Program-made: the position numbers and the translations under genes
Source of the DNA: Hymenobacter jeongseonensis
GTDB taxonomy: Bacteria > Bacteroidota > Bacteroidia > Cytophagales > Hymenobacteraceae
Assembly (NCBI RefSeq): GCF_015694725.1
Contig: NZ_JADQDQ010000005.1
Location: 248,001-312,000, forward strand
Direction of reading: 5' to 3'
Length of the DNA stretch: 64,000 nt
Notes under the pieces: model-generated
What the model saw: the letters and a program-made list of their open reading frames with translations, nothing else
What the model was told of the DNA's origin: nothing
Database searches by the model: none
Shown here: in pieces, positions 1-7,134 of the stretch
How positions within the stretch are numbered: the first letter of the stretch is position 1
Layout: each line of letters starts with the position of its first letter

Positions 1-352
1 AAGAGACACTTTTAGCTGCTATTGTAACATTTGTTTTAGAATCTTCAACTTTGAAAATAAAAAGGTCAAATCCCACCTCTATCTCAAGCTGAAAGTTCAT
101 TTGATAGGCTTCTTCCTGTTCAGGAATAAAGAAAACAGGAGACGTTGTATCTGACTTCCAATACTTGAAATAGCAGGTGGCAAAAAACACGTTGTGAAAC
201 GTAATTTCTAATTCGTGATAATAAGAAAAATCAGTGCTTCCAGTAATAACCAAATCACTTCCATTGTAGGATGAAACATGAAAATCGAACCAAGCATTTT
301 TCCTGATTAAAGCATCAATCTCTTCAACTGTTTTGCGCGTTTCATCCGTCAT
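1..352 (-). CDS. Hypothetical protein, C-terminus cut by window edge
   Basis: The reading frame opens with ATG at 352 and stays open to the left edge, giving about 117 residues starting MTDETRKTVEEIDALIRK. It has no signal peptide or membrane segment. It is rich in Phe, Tyr and acidic residues, with beta-prone stretches such as ELEITFHNVFFATCYFKYW. I do not recognise a family. The base composition is clearly more AT-rich than the urease-type gene just upstream on the same strand (28 bases away), which suggests a separate origin. It occupies the place where ureC would normally follow ureAB. The start is the first ATG of the frame and has a purine-poor leader, so it is only moderately certain. 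Confidence 0.6.
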   Translation of the reverse strand, partial: MTDETRKTVEEIDALIRKNAWFDFHVSSYNGSDLVITGSTDFSYYHELEITFHNVFFATCYFKYWKSDTTSPVFFIPEQEEAYQMNFQLEIEVGFDLFIFKVEDSKTNVTIAAKSVS

Positions 353-380
353 CACCAAGCTTATTAAAGACTGAGAACCC

Positions 381-1121
381 TTAGTTACCAAATTTCTCCA
401 GCGCCTGCTGCTTCTTTCCAGCATCATCCAGCTTCCCATCAATGAGCCCATTGCCGCCGTACACGATGCGCTCGCCGGCCAGGGCCACCAGGCGCACGCG
501 CTTGCGCTCGCCGGGCTCGAAGCGCACCGCCGTGCCGGCCGGGATGTTGAGGCGGAAACCGTAGGCGGCGGCGCGGTCGAAGTGCAGCGCCGCGTTGGTT
601 TCGAAGAAGGGATAGTGCGAGCCGACCTGCACGGGCCGGTCGCCCATGTTCACGACGTCGACGTCCACCGTGGCGCGGCTTTCGTTGAGGATGATGTCGG
701 CCGGGTGCAGCTGGTATTCGCCGGGCTGGGGGTGGCTGGCGTTGGCGGGCGCGGTGCCGGGGGCCGGGGCTTTGCTCAGGCCGGAGCCGTAGAGGGCCAG
801 GGCGGCATCGCCGGTTTCGCGGCAGATGGGGTGGTGCACGGTCACGAGCTTGGTGCCGTCGGGGAAGGTGCCTTCGATTTGGACTTCGTGGAGCATGTCG
901 GCCACGCCGGGCAGCACGTCGGCCAGGCCCAGCAGCTGCTTGCCCTTGTCCATGAGCACGGCCACCCGCTCGCCGTCGCGGATGAACTCCAGCAGCTGCG
1001 TGGCGATGAGGGCCAGGGCTTCGGGGTAGTTCAGGAGCAGGCCGCGGGCGTAGCGCTTCTGCGCCACGAAACCGGCTTGGTGGAGAACGAGCTTGTCGAG
1101 GTCTTTGGGGGAGAGGTGCAT
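381..1121 (-). CDS. ureAB: Fused urease subunit gamma/beta
   Basis: The 246-residue product joins urease gamma (about residues 1-100: [11 protein letters not shown] start, [31 protein letters not shown]) to urease beta (about 130-235: [50 protein letters not shown]) through an Ala/Pro-rich linker. Together with UreC these form the nickel urease that hydrolyses urea to ammonia and carbamate. The start is placed at the ATG at 1121 because family members begin MxLSPKDxDKL; the longer frame to 1166 only translates a palindromic repeat. A conserved beta-subunit motif usually reads GSHxHFFE, but here the second His is Pro (GSHYPFFE). No ureC follows within the window; a low-GC unknown gene does instead. 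A UreH-like permease lies upstream on the same strand. Confidence 0.92.
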   Translation of the reverse strand: MHLSPKDLDKLVLHQAGFVAQKRYARGLLLNYPEALALIATQLLEFIRDGERVAVLMDKGKQLLGLADVLPGVADMLHEVQIEGTFPDGTKLVTVHHPICRETGDAALALYGSGLSKAPAPGTAPANASHPQPGEYQLHPADIILNESRATVDVDVVNMGDRPVQVGSHYPFFETNAALHFDRAAAYGFRLNIPAGTAVRFEPGERKRVRLVALAGERIVYGGNGLIDGKLDDAGKKQQALEKFGN

Positions 1122-1142
1122 AAGCAGGGAGCAATAAAGAAC

Positions 1143-1286
1143 GTCATGCAGAGCGCAGCGAAGCATCTCGCATGTGGTAGTAACTCAATCGTTCAACGAT
1201 GCGAGCGAGATGCTTCGACTGCGCTCAGCATGACAGACGATTGATTTAGTAATGCACGCGAGATGCTTCGCTGCGCTCTGCATGAC
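1143..1286. repeat. Palindromic repeat family 1, compound copy
   Basis: Three half-elements lie between ureAB and the UreH-like gene. One is forward (1143-1171, containing GCAGCGAAGCATCTCGC) and two are in reverse complement (1205-1234 and 1258-1286, containing GCGAGATGCTTCG). Each half begins or ends with GTCATGC/GCATGAC. Further copies of the family occur at 8719, 13551, 13983, 20712 and 55194. It looks like a REP-type extragenic palindrome. Confidence 0.85.
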
Positions 1287-1304
1287 GTTCTTTTCGTTGT
1301 CGTT

Positions 1305-1913
1305 CTACCATCGCACATTCCCATAAATCATCCACCCGCCGTACCCAATGCACAGCAGCGACGACAAGGTAACGGCACTAAACTTCAACGTCCGGCTGAT
1401 TTTCATGCGCTTGGTGAACGGCACGCTGCACAGCCCGGCCACGATGAACATACCCAGAATGGAGCCCACGCCGAATACCGCAAAATAGAGCACGCTCAGC
1501 CACGGGTCGCGGATTTCGCTCATGACCAGCAGTACCAGCGCGCCGCTGCCGGCCAGGCCGTGGAGCAGGCCCACGGCGTAGGCCGCGCGGGATGGGGCCA
1601 CGCCGGGGCGCACCTTGGCGGCTGCGCGACGCTGGTCGAGCAGGCGGCTGATGCCCATGACGACTAGCATAAGGCCCACGGCGGCTTCGAAGTAGCCGGA
1701 AGTTAGGAGCGTGACGCGGCCCAGCAGGATAATACTGCCCACGACCACCAGCGTAGTGGTATGGCCCAGGCCCCAGTAGATGCCGTCGCGCAGGGCTTCG
1801 GCGAGGGTGTCGCGGCGGGAAATGAGGTTGCCCACGGCCAGTAAGTGGTCGGGTTCGAATGCGTGGCCCATTCCGGCTACGGAAGCAAATAAAATGGGTA
1901 ACAGACCTTGCAT
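1305..1913 (-). CDS. UreH-like nickel/cobalt permease family protein
   Basis: This 202-residue membrane protein has about six hydrophobic segments. Its first helix region carries HAFEPDH, the HxxxxDH signature of NiCoT/NicO-type nickel and cobalt transporters, followed by GLGHTTTLVVVG and later GLLHGLAGSGAL, also typical of UreH/HupE-like urease accessory permeases. It probably brings Ni2+ into the cell for urease, as its position upstream of ureAB on the same strand suggests. A compound palindromic repeat of about 140 bases separates the two genes, so they may not share one transcript. Start: ATG at 1913. The family call is good; the exact metal is inferred from context. Confidence 0.85.
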   Translation of the reverse strand: MQGLLPILFASVAGMGHAFEPDHLLAVGNLISRRDTLAEALRDGIYWGLGHTTTLVVVGSIILLGRVTLLTSGYFEAAVGLMLVVMGISRLLDQRRAAAKVRPGVAPSRAAYAVGLLHGLAGSGALVLLVMSEIRDPWLSVLYFAVFGVGSILGMFIVAGLCSVPFTKRMKISRTLKFSAVTLSSLLCIGYGGWMIYGNVRW

Positions 1914-2084
1914 CGACAGGGGTTATTGTCGAAATATAAGCTAATAACCGCTATTGGCCCTAAATTTTTCATGCCAATTTATAGATAAATCGAAAATCTA
2001 CAAAAGCTACCTCTAACAATCAAGTATGATTTAGACCCCATCTTAGCGTACCGCTACTTTGCTAACAGCGTCCACACAAACGCA

Positions 2085-2128
2085 CAAAAAGGGGTTAGAC
2101 AAGCTAGCCGCCGTCTAACCCCTTTTTG
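2085..2128. terminator. Bidirectional intrinsic terminator between asnA and ureH
   Basis: A perfect 16-bp stem is formed by CAAAAAGGGGTTAGAC (2085-2100) and GTCTAACCCCTTTTTG (2113-2128), with a 12-base loop and a T run on either strand. It lies just after the asnA stop (2164) in the direction of asnA transcription. Confidence 0.85.
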
Positions 2129-2163
2129 TTCTTGCTGACACGAGTGGTTATTCCACTTAATGG

Positions 2164-3198
2164 TTACAGCAACCCTACACCGCTTTCGGCCATTTCCTGG
2201 CGCACCGCCTCGGGCCAGATGCTGACCTGCACCTCCCCGATGTGGGCCTTTCGCAGCAAAAACATGCTCACCCGCGACTGCCCAATGCCGCCACCGATGC
2301 TCTGCGGGAGTTGGTCGGCCAGCAGCAGGCTATGAAAATGGAGTTCCTGGCGCTCGGGGCAGCCGCGCAGTTCCAACTGGCGGGCCAGGGCCGCTTTATC
2401 CACCCGGATGCCCATGGAGGAAATTTCAAAGGAGGTTTCCAGCATGGGGTTCCAGAGCAGGATATCGCCGTTGAGGCCCTGGTGGCCGTCTTCGTTGGGA
2501 GTGCTCCAGTCGTCGTAGTCGGGGGCGCGACCGTCGTGAATTTCGCCGTGGCTCAGCTCCCCGCCGATGCCCATCAGGAAGACGGCACCGTATTCGCGGG
2601 CGGCCTCGTGCTCGCGCTGTTTGGGCGTGAGGTCTGGGTAGCGCAGCAGCAGGTCTTCGGCGTGCACGAAAGTGATGCGGGCCGGCAAAGTAGGCTCAAT
2701 GCCAAACTGCTCGTGCACCAGCTGCTCAGTGGTTTTCAGGGCCTCGTATATGGTTTCCACCGTGGCTTTCAGAAACGGAATGGTGCGCTGTTCGGGCAGA
2801 ATATGTTTTTCCCAGTCCCACTGGTCCACGTAGATGGAGTGGATGGGGCTATAGTCTTCGTCGGGGCGCAGGGCGCGCATGTCGGTCAGCAAGCCCTTGC
2901 CAGCGGGAATGCCCAGCTCGCGCAAGCGCAGGCGCTTCCACTTGGCCAGCGAGTGCACCACCACGGCGCGCTGCTCGGCCAGGGCCTTGATGGGGAATGC
3001 CACGGGGCGCTCAATGCCGTTCAAGTCGTCGTTGATGCCAGTGCCGTCGAGCACCACCAGCGGGGCCGATACTTTCACTAAGTGCAGCTGCCGCGCCAGC
3101 TCCTTGGCAAAAGTTTCTTTCACGAACGTAATGGCTTCTTCGGTTTCGAGCAGGTCGGCCGCGGTGGGCCAGGCGGTGGGGAGAGCATTGGTTTTCAT
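2164..3198 (-). CDS. asnA: Aspartate--ammonia ligase
   Basis: This 344-residue cytosolic enzyme makes asparagine from aspartate, ammonia and ATP (AMP-forming). The length and sequence fit AsnA throughout: LHLVKVSAPLVV near residue 40, GTGINDDLNGIERPV, LAKWKRLRL, HSIYVDQWDWEK near 125, GIGGELSHGEIHDGRAPDYDDW near 215, DILLWNP, SSMGIRVD, and the C-terminal PQSIGGGIGQSR typical of class II aminoacyl-tRNA-synthetase-like folds. Start: ATG at 3198. It stands alone, ends in a strong hairpin terminator at 2085-2128, and is separated from leuB by an AT-rich 520-base gap. Because it uses free ammonia, it is a natural neighbour for nitrogen genes such as urease and glutamate synthase, but no operon is visible. 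Confidence 0.97.
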   Translation of the reverse strand: MKTNALPTAWPTAADLLETEEAITFVKETFAKELARQLHLVKVSAPLVVLDGTGINDDLNGIERPVAFPIKALAEQRAVVVHSLAKWKRLRLRELGIPAGKGLLTDMRALRPDEDYSPIHSIYVDQWDWEKHILPEQRTIPFLKATVETIYEALKTTEQLVHEQFGIEPTLPARITFVHAEDLLLRYPDLTPKQREHEAAREYGAVFLMGIGGELSHGEIHDGRAPDYDDWSTPNEDGHQGLNGDILLWNPMLETSFEISSMGIRVDKAALARQLELRGCPERQELHFHSLLLADQLPQSIGGGIGQSRVSMFLLRKAHIGEVQVSIWPEAVRQEMAESGVGLL

Positions 3199-3343
3199 GG
3201 GGCAAAACGTAGGGGTGAAGTTTGGAAATGTTGAATTATTAAAGTTTCAAAAGCGGGAGTTTGGGCAATAAGCGGCCACCTCCCACGCGGGGAGTTTTTT
3301 TTAAATTCCGGAATAGCGCCTCAAGGGCTGGGAAGGCCAAAAA

Positions 3344-3372
3344 AAAAGCCTTCCGAATTACGAAAGGCTTTT
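3344..3372 (-). terminator. Intrinsic terminator, minus strand
   Basis: The stem is AAAAGCCTT (3344-3352) with AAGGCTTTT (3364-3372). Read on the minus strand it is followed by a run of nine T. It points leftwards, so it ends either the small frame at 3400-3486 or read-through from leuB. Confidence 0.75.
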
Positions 3373-3399
3373 CAAAATGAAAATATGTTCTTAGATTTT

Positions 3400-3486
3400 T
3401 TACTTCTGAACAATAGCCTTCCTGTCTCGGAATAAATTATTATTATTCGAGTTATTCAAGAAGAAATTGTTGCTGAAAAAGGACAT
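3400..3486 (-). CDS. Candidate 28-residue small protein
   Basis: ATG at 3486 to TAA at 3400 encodes a 28-residue Phe/Asn-rich peptide: it starts MSFFSNNFFLNN, has a run of Asn, and ends with a basic tail FRDRKAIVQK. Three signals support it as a gene of its own. A promoter-like pair lies upstream: TTG at 3543-3541 and TAGCTTGC at 3520-3513, 20 bases apart, close to the Bacteroidota TTG-N20-TAnnTTTG pattern. The start lies 26 bases after the -7 element. A terminator with a nine-T run follows the stop by 28 bases. I recognise no family. It could instead be an untranslated small RNA, or chance within an AT-rich region. Confidence 0.35.
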   Translation of the reverse strand: MSFFSNNFFLNNSNNNNLFRDRKAIVQK

Positions 3487-3512
3487 TACAGGGGCTTTTT
3501 GTCTTAGCTGAA

Positions 3513-3543
3513 GCAAGCTAGCTATAATTACTGGAAAGCGCAA
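3513..3543 (-). promoter_or_regulatory. Candidate Bacteroidota-type promoter for small transcript
   Basis: On the minus strand TTG (3543-3541) is followed after 20 bases by TAGCTTGC (3520-3513), one base shift away from TAnnTTTG. It would drive the small frame at 3400-3486. Confidence 0.35.
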
Positions 3544-3722
3544 GAATTAATTGTTTTGCCGATGAATTAAATCGGGCTAATTAGTTAAAAGCGAAATTTA
3601 ACAATATCAAAAATATCGCACTCGCAAAGCATTCGGCCTGATTGTAAATATTCGTTTTAGGTCAACCACAATGCTGCATAAAGTCGGAACTACAGCTGGT
3701 TAATAAACTGCTTTCTACGTTC

Positions 3723-4805
3723 TCAAATGATGGTGCTTTTGCCATAGGCCACGTTGCTGCGGTGCAGGTAGCAGTCCATCAAATCCAGCACCCCGTAGGC
3801 AATAAATCCGCCGACCTGCTCGGTGGTGTAGGGAGTTGTGGCGTTGAGGTCGGGCGTGAGCACTTCCTCGTGCAGCGCGTGGGCCACGGCGGCGCGCACG
3901 GCGCGGGCTTCGTCGGGCAGGGCGAAGTAATCGAGCATGAGGGCGGCGGCCAAAACGGCGGCCAAAGGGTCGGCCGTGCCTCTGCCCCTGGCTTGCGGGT
4001 TGGGGCCGTGCAAGGGCTCAAACAGCGCAACGCCATCGCCCACCGAGGCGGAAGGCAACAGGCCTTGCGTGCCGGTCATCACGGCGGCCTCGCCCGTCAG
4101 CATATCGCCCACAAGGCTATCGGCCAGGATAACATCGAACTGCCGCGGATTGCGCAGAAGCTGCATCGCCGCATCTTGGGCCAGCAGGTAGCTCACAGCC
4201 ACATCCGGATAGCCGCCCGCCAGTTCCTGCACCACTTCGCGCCAGCGGGACGAGGCCTCCAAGCCGTTGGGGTTATCCACGAGGGTGAGCTGGCGGCGGC
4301 GGGCCCGTGCGGCCCGAAATGCGCGACGGGCCATGCGTTCCATCACGGCAGGGTCGCTGGCGTCCTCGCCCCTGCTGCGCTCCTGCACAATGAGGATATC
4401 GGTACCGGCCACGTGGTCGGGCCGCAGCGGCGAATGCGCCAGCAACTGCGCATGCGCCGTCACGGGGCGCATGCTGCCGTAGGAGCCCAGGCTTTGGTGC
4501 AAGGCGCGCAGGGCTTGTTCGGGGTGCGTGTCGGCGGCATTATGGTCGTGCCGGGCGTCGCCGATGGGGCCGAGCAGCACGGCGTCGGCCTGATGGCAGG
4601 CATCGAGGGTTGCGGCGGGCAGCGAGCGGCCGGTTGCCTCAAGGGCTTCGGCGCCCAGCAAGTGGTATTCGAAAACGAAGTGGTGGCCAAACCGCTCGGC
4701 TACGGCCTTGAGCACGCGCACCGCCTCGCCACATACTTCCGGGCCGGTGCCATCGCCGGGCAACACAACAATTCGTTTGCTTACAACCTTATCTAGCGGA
4801 TACAT
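3723..4805 (-). CDS. Divergent 3-isopropylmalate dehydrogenase-like protein lacking catalytic residues
   Basis: This 360-residue protein aligns along its whole length with LeuB, the NAD-dependent 3-isopropylmalate dehydrogenase of leucine synthesis (VVLPGDGTGPEV at 13-24, SPLRPDHVAGTD near 125-136, GLLPSASVGDG near 248-258, FEPLHG near 262-267). Several residues invariant in LeuB are changed, judged by eye against Thermus LeuB: Arg94 is His103, Arg132 is Gln141, the loop with catalytic Tyr139 is deleted, catalytic Lys185 is Asn178 (LVDNPN for SVDKAN), Asp245 is Gly238, and NAD-binding Asp278 is Gln271. Arg104, Asp217 and Asp241 remain. The frame is intact and starts 8 bases after the LeuD-like gene, so the two are co-transcribed. 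It probably does not catalyse the LeuB reaction; a new substrate, a structural role or early decay are alternatives. It should not be taken as proof of a leucine pathway here. Confidence 0.85.
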   Translation of the reverse strand: MYPLDKVVSKRIVVLPGDGTGPEVCGEAVRVLKAVAERFGHHFVFEYHLLGAEALEATGRSLPAATLDACHQADAVLLGPIGDARHDHNAADTHPEQALRALHQSLGSYGSMRPVTAHAQLLAHSPLRPDHVAGTDILIVQERSRGEDASDPAVMERMARRAFRAARARRRQLTLVDNPNGLEASSRWREVVQELAGGYPDVAVSYLLAQDAAMQLLRNPRQFDVILADSLVGDMLTGEAAVMTGTQGLLPSASVGDGVALFEPLHGPNPQARGRGTADPLAAVLAAALMLDYFALPDEARAVRAAVAHALHEEVLTPDLNATTPYTTEQVGGFIAYGVLDLMDCYLHRSNVAYGKSTII

Positions 4806-4813
4806 ATCTGATA

Positions 4814-5398
4814 TTATTGATGCGGATGGATAGCAGCCGGCTGCCGGCTGGGTAGGTAATCGGCTTCGGCAAAGCTTTGTAGCAGCGCCGCTTGCTGGTC
4901 AGCGTCAGCATTGAGGGCAAAGGCAATAATCTCCTCCCATACCGGCACACCGAGCGTTTGGGCAGACGCCTCTACCACCAGCTGCGTGTTGGGGTAATGC
5001 GTGACGCGAGCGAGCAGGCGTTGGTACACCCCGGGGCTTACCACCAAAGGCAGTAGGCCATTTTTCAAGGCATTGTGCCGAAAAGTTTCCGGAAAACTGG
5101 TGGCGATAATCACCTTGAACCCGGCGTCGTGCAGTGCGCGGGCGGCTTGTTCGCAACTCGCGCCACAACCAAAATTTTCGCCCGCGAGCAAAATCTGGCC
5201 GTGGTAGCGGGTGTCGTTCAGTACGAAGCCGTGCTTGGGTTGGCCGGTGGTTGCGTAGCGCCAATCGGCGAACAGGTGGGCCCCAAAGCCTTCCCGACCA
5301 TCCGACGTCAAAAAACGAGGCGGAAGAATCTGCTCGTTGTCAATGTTCTCGATGGGCAGCGGAACCGCCGTAGAGCGCAGGGTCGGGATGGGGGCCAT
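4814..5398 (-). CDS. Divergent LeuD-like protein (isopropylmalate isomerase small-subunit fold)
   Basis: This 194-residue swivel-domain protein resembles LeuD, the small subunit of 3-isopropylmalate dehydratase (VPLPIENID, REGFGAHLFADWRY, FVLNDTRY, GENFGCG near 73-79, NALKNGLLPLVV). Start: ATG at 5398, where MAPIPTLRSTAVPLP matches LeuD N-termini; the longer frame to 5503 is not supported. Two signature sites are altered. The VDTD motif reads IDNE (19-22). The substrate loop GSSREHA reads GASCEQA (79-85), losing the Arg and His that line the active site. There is no large subunit (LeuC) in the window. The LeuB-like gene follows by 8 bases and has lost its own active-site residues, so the pair appears to have diverged together. 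Confidence 0.85.
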   Translation of the reverse strand: MAPIPTLRSTAVPLPIENIDNEQILPPRFLTSDGREGFGAHLFADWRYATTGQPKHGFVLNDTRYHGQILLAGENFGCGASCEQAARALHDAGFKVIIATSFPETFRHNALKNGLLPLVVSPGVYQRLLARVTHYPNTQLVVEASAQTLGVPVWEEIIAFALNADADQQAALLQSFAEADYLPSRQPAAIHPHQ

Positions 5399-5801
5399 GG
5401 GAATTGGGGGCGTTAGGATGCAGGGCGGCTTTGGCTGACGTTTCGACACCAGTATCGGCTTCGTTTTGGCGCAGCTTGACGGTGGCGTAGCTAATCCAGT
5501 CACTGGATTTGGCTGCAGAGTAAGGCAGAATGGAGAGCTGTATCATAAATTATATTTTTCAGATAATAAAAGGGTTTTGGCGCAAGCGACACGCCGCGAG
5601 GGGCGCCAAAAACTCTATACAAGTACACGTTTCCTCGCGCCGCGGGAAAGCACTTTTTTCAACTCCTTACTATTTCCAACGGCACGCACATCACATTTAA
5701 TTAGATGTTTTTCAAAGCATTATCAGATTGTCAGATACAGTCGCTAACCTGTCCTTTCGCCAGTATAACCACGCCTCCGCATGCGGCGAGCAGCCAAACG
5801 A
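5399..5801. other. Gap between ilvE and the LeuD-like gene
   Basis: These 403 bases mix GC-rich coding-like sequence next to leuD with an AT-rich stretch at 5541-5580. A minus-strand frame starts at ATG 5546 (MIQLSILPYSAAKSSDW) just after this AT-rich block and overlaps the LeuD start in another frame. It could be a leader or a small gene, but nothing confirms it. No terminator or repeat of the known families is seen, so leuD and leuB probably have their own promoter here. There is no trace of leuC. Confidence 0.5.
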
Positions 5802-6728
5802 TTACTGCGATACCAAGGCTTCGACGGCTTCGGTCCCGGGCTGCGGCGCGGCTTCCGGCTCCCGGCCGCTAACCAGCGCACTGTAGCGCGCCGCCAATTG
5901 GGCCCCAAGGGTTTGCTCAAACGGGGTGCTGAAAACCAGGTCGTCCACCGAAGCCACGCCGATGACTTCGGCCGCGGTGCCCGTCATGAAAGCGCCGGTA
6001 GCGCCTTGCAGGGCCGAGGGCGTGAAGAACATTTCGGTGACAGTGATGCCTGCTTCGCGGGCCAGGTCGATGATGGTATTGCGGGTGATGCCGCGCAAAA
6101 TGCTGCCCGCCGGCGCCGTAAACAGCTCGCCGTGCTTCTCCATGAAGAAATTGGCGCCGGGGCCCTCGGCCACGAAGCCGTTCATGTCCAGCAGCAACGC
6201 TTCGTCGAAGCCGCGGCTTTTGGCCTCGGAGCTGGCAATGATAGAGTTGGCGTAATGGCCCGACACTTTGGCTTCGATGGGCACGGCCCGGGGGTTGGGC
6301 CGCTCGTAGGGCGAAATGGTGAGGCGCAGGCTTTGGCTCCCTAGGTATTTGCCCCAATGCCACACGGCCAGCAGCAGGTTGCCAGCGGCGGGCGTGGTGA
6401 GCATCATGTGGGGTGCCGCAGCGAAGGCCAACGGCCGGATGTAGGCATCGGACAGGTTATTTTTGGCCAGCAGCTCGTAGCTGATGGCTGTGAGTTCCTC
6501 TACCGAGTAGTTCAGGGGCAAGCCAATGGCCTGGCAGGAATAGTGCAGGCGCTCGAAGTGCTCGCGGGCCTTGAAAATGCGGGTTCCCGCCGGGGTGTTG
6601 TACGCGCGCAGGCCCTCAAACACGGCATAGCCGTAGTGCAGGGACTGGGCATATGCCCCGCAGGTGGCCTGTTCGGCCGGCACAAATTCCCCATCTAGAT
6701 AAACGAGGGTGTTGTTATCGAAATACAT
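5802..6728 (-). CDS. ilvE: Branched-chain amino acid aminotransferase
   Basis: This 308-residue fold-type IV PLP enzyme moves an amino group between glutamate and the 2-oxoacids of Leu, Ile and Val. Motifs visible: YAVFEGLRAYNT near 34-45, the cofactor lysine in VPIEAKVSGHYANS near 155, EALLLDMNGFVAEGPGANFF near 184, RGITRNTIIDLA near 220, and TGTAAEVIGV near 256. Residues appear intact, in contrast to the LeuD- and LeuB-like genes downstream. Start: ATG at 6728 after a run of A and T. The leader carries a terminator-like hairpin 36 bases upstream of the start (6764-6797), which suggests control by premature termination. The C-terminus has an Ala/Pro/Glu-rich tail of about 20 residues. Confidence 0.95.
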   Translation of the reverse strand: MYFDNNTLVYLDGEFVPAEQATCGAYAQSLHYGYAVFEGLRAYNTPAGTRIFKAREHFERLHYSCQAIGLPLNYSVEELTAISYELLAKNNLSDAYIRPLAFAAAPHMMLTTPAAGNLLLAVWHWGKYLGSQSLRLTISPYERPNPRAVPIEAKVSGHYANSIIASSEAKSRGFDEALLLDMNGFVAEGPGANFFMEKHGELFTAPAGSILRGITRNTIIDLAREAGITVTEMFFTPSALQGATGAFMTGTAAEVIGVASVDDLVFSTPFEQTLGAQLAARYSALVSGREPEAAPQPGTEAVEALVSQ

Positions 6729-7134
6729 AAAAAAAAACGTTGATTACGAGTATAAAGGGCACGAAAAAGCCTTTCTGAGCACGGGGCTAAGAAAGGCCGG
6801 TTCCTGGCGGGCAAACACACACGGCCGCCCCAAGGCAACTTTACCGCGCCAGGGCAACGGGGTGGTGAAGCAGGCTGCGTGGTAATTTAAAGGCCGGGCG
6901 GGCCGGAACCAGCCGGGGTGTTCGTACTTAGCTTGCGCCGCGCTAGTGGCAGAGCCTGTCCCAAAACGGGGTTGACGGTTCTGAGGGCCCGGGTTTCGGT
7001 CGGCTCCTGAGCGCAATTTTAGGCGAAGGGCGCGGGGCAAAAAACGCACCTCTAAGGATGCCTACTATTTCTAAGCGCAATAATTGCCGCTGTAACTCAT
7101 TCATAAAAAGCCAGTAAGGCAACAACTAATTACG
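6729..7134. other. Divergent intergenic region between ilvE and the gene at 7135
   Basis: The 406 bases separate two divergent genes. They hold the ilvE leader hairpin (6764-6797) and GC-rich sequence with a minus-strand frame (6744-7049) that looks like chance. I see no exact TAnnTTTG element for either gene. Confidence 0.55.
6764..6797 (-). terminator. Terminator-like hairpin (possible attenuator) in the ilvE leader
   Basis: On the minus strand GCCTTTCTTAGC pairs with GCTCAGAAAGGC (12-base arms, one mismatch, 5-base loop), followed at once by TTTTT (6768-6764). It lies 35 bases before the ilvE start. The next gene to the right is divergent, so no other leftward gene needs a terminator here; that favours attenuation of ilvE. 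Confidence 0.6.

Larger units (their letters stand above)
3199..3722. other. AT-rich intergenic region between leuB and asnA
   Basis: The 524 bases are far more AT-rich than the flanking genes. They hold a minus-strand candidate promoter (3513-3543), a 28-codon frame (3400-3486) and a minus-strand terminator (3344-3372), described separately. I see no other coding signal, tRNA or repeat copy. Confidence 0.7.

Noticed and set aside
1122..1166. N-terminal extension of ureAB to 1166 ([10 protein letters not shown])
   Set aside because: The peptide is a translation of the palindromic repeat; the same peptide appears at 1263 and 13611 from other copies.
5340..5546. 68-codon minus-strand frame overlapping the LeuD-like start
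   Set aside because: Begins after an AT-rich block and could be a leader or small gene, but the overlap is in another frame and no family or coupling signal supports it.
6744..7049. 101-codon minus-strand frame upstream of ilvE
   Set aside because: Runs through the leader hairpin, Arg/Pro-rich and without similarity; likely chance in GC-rich sequence.
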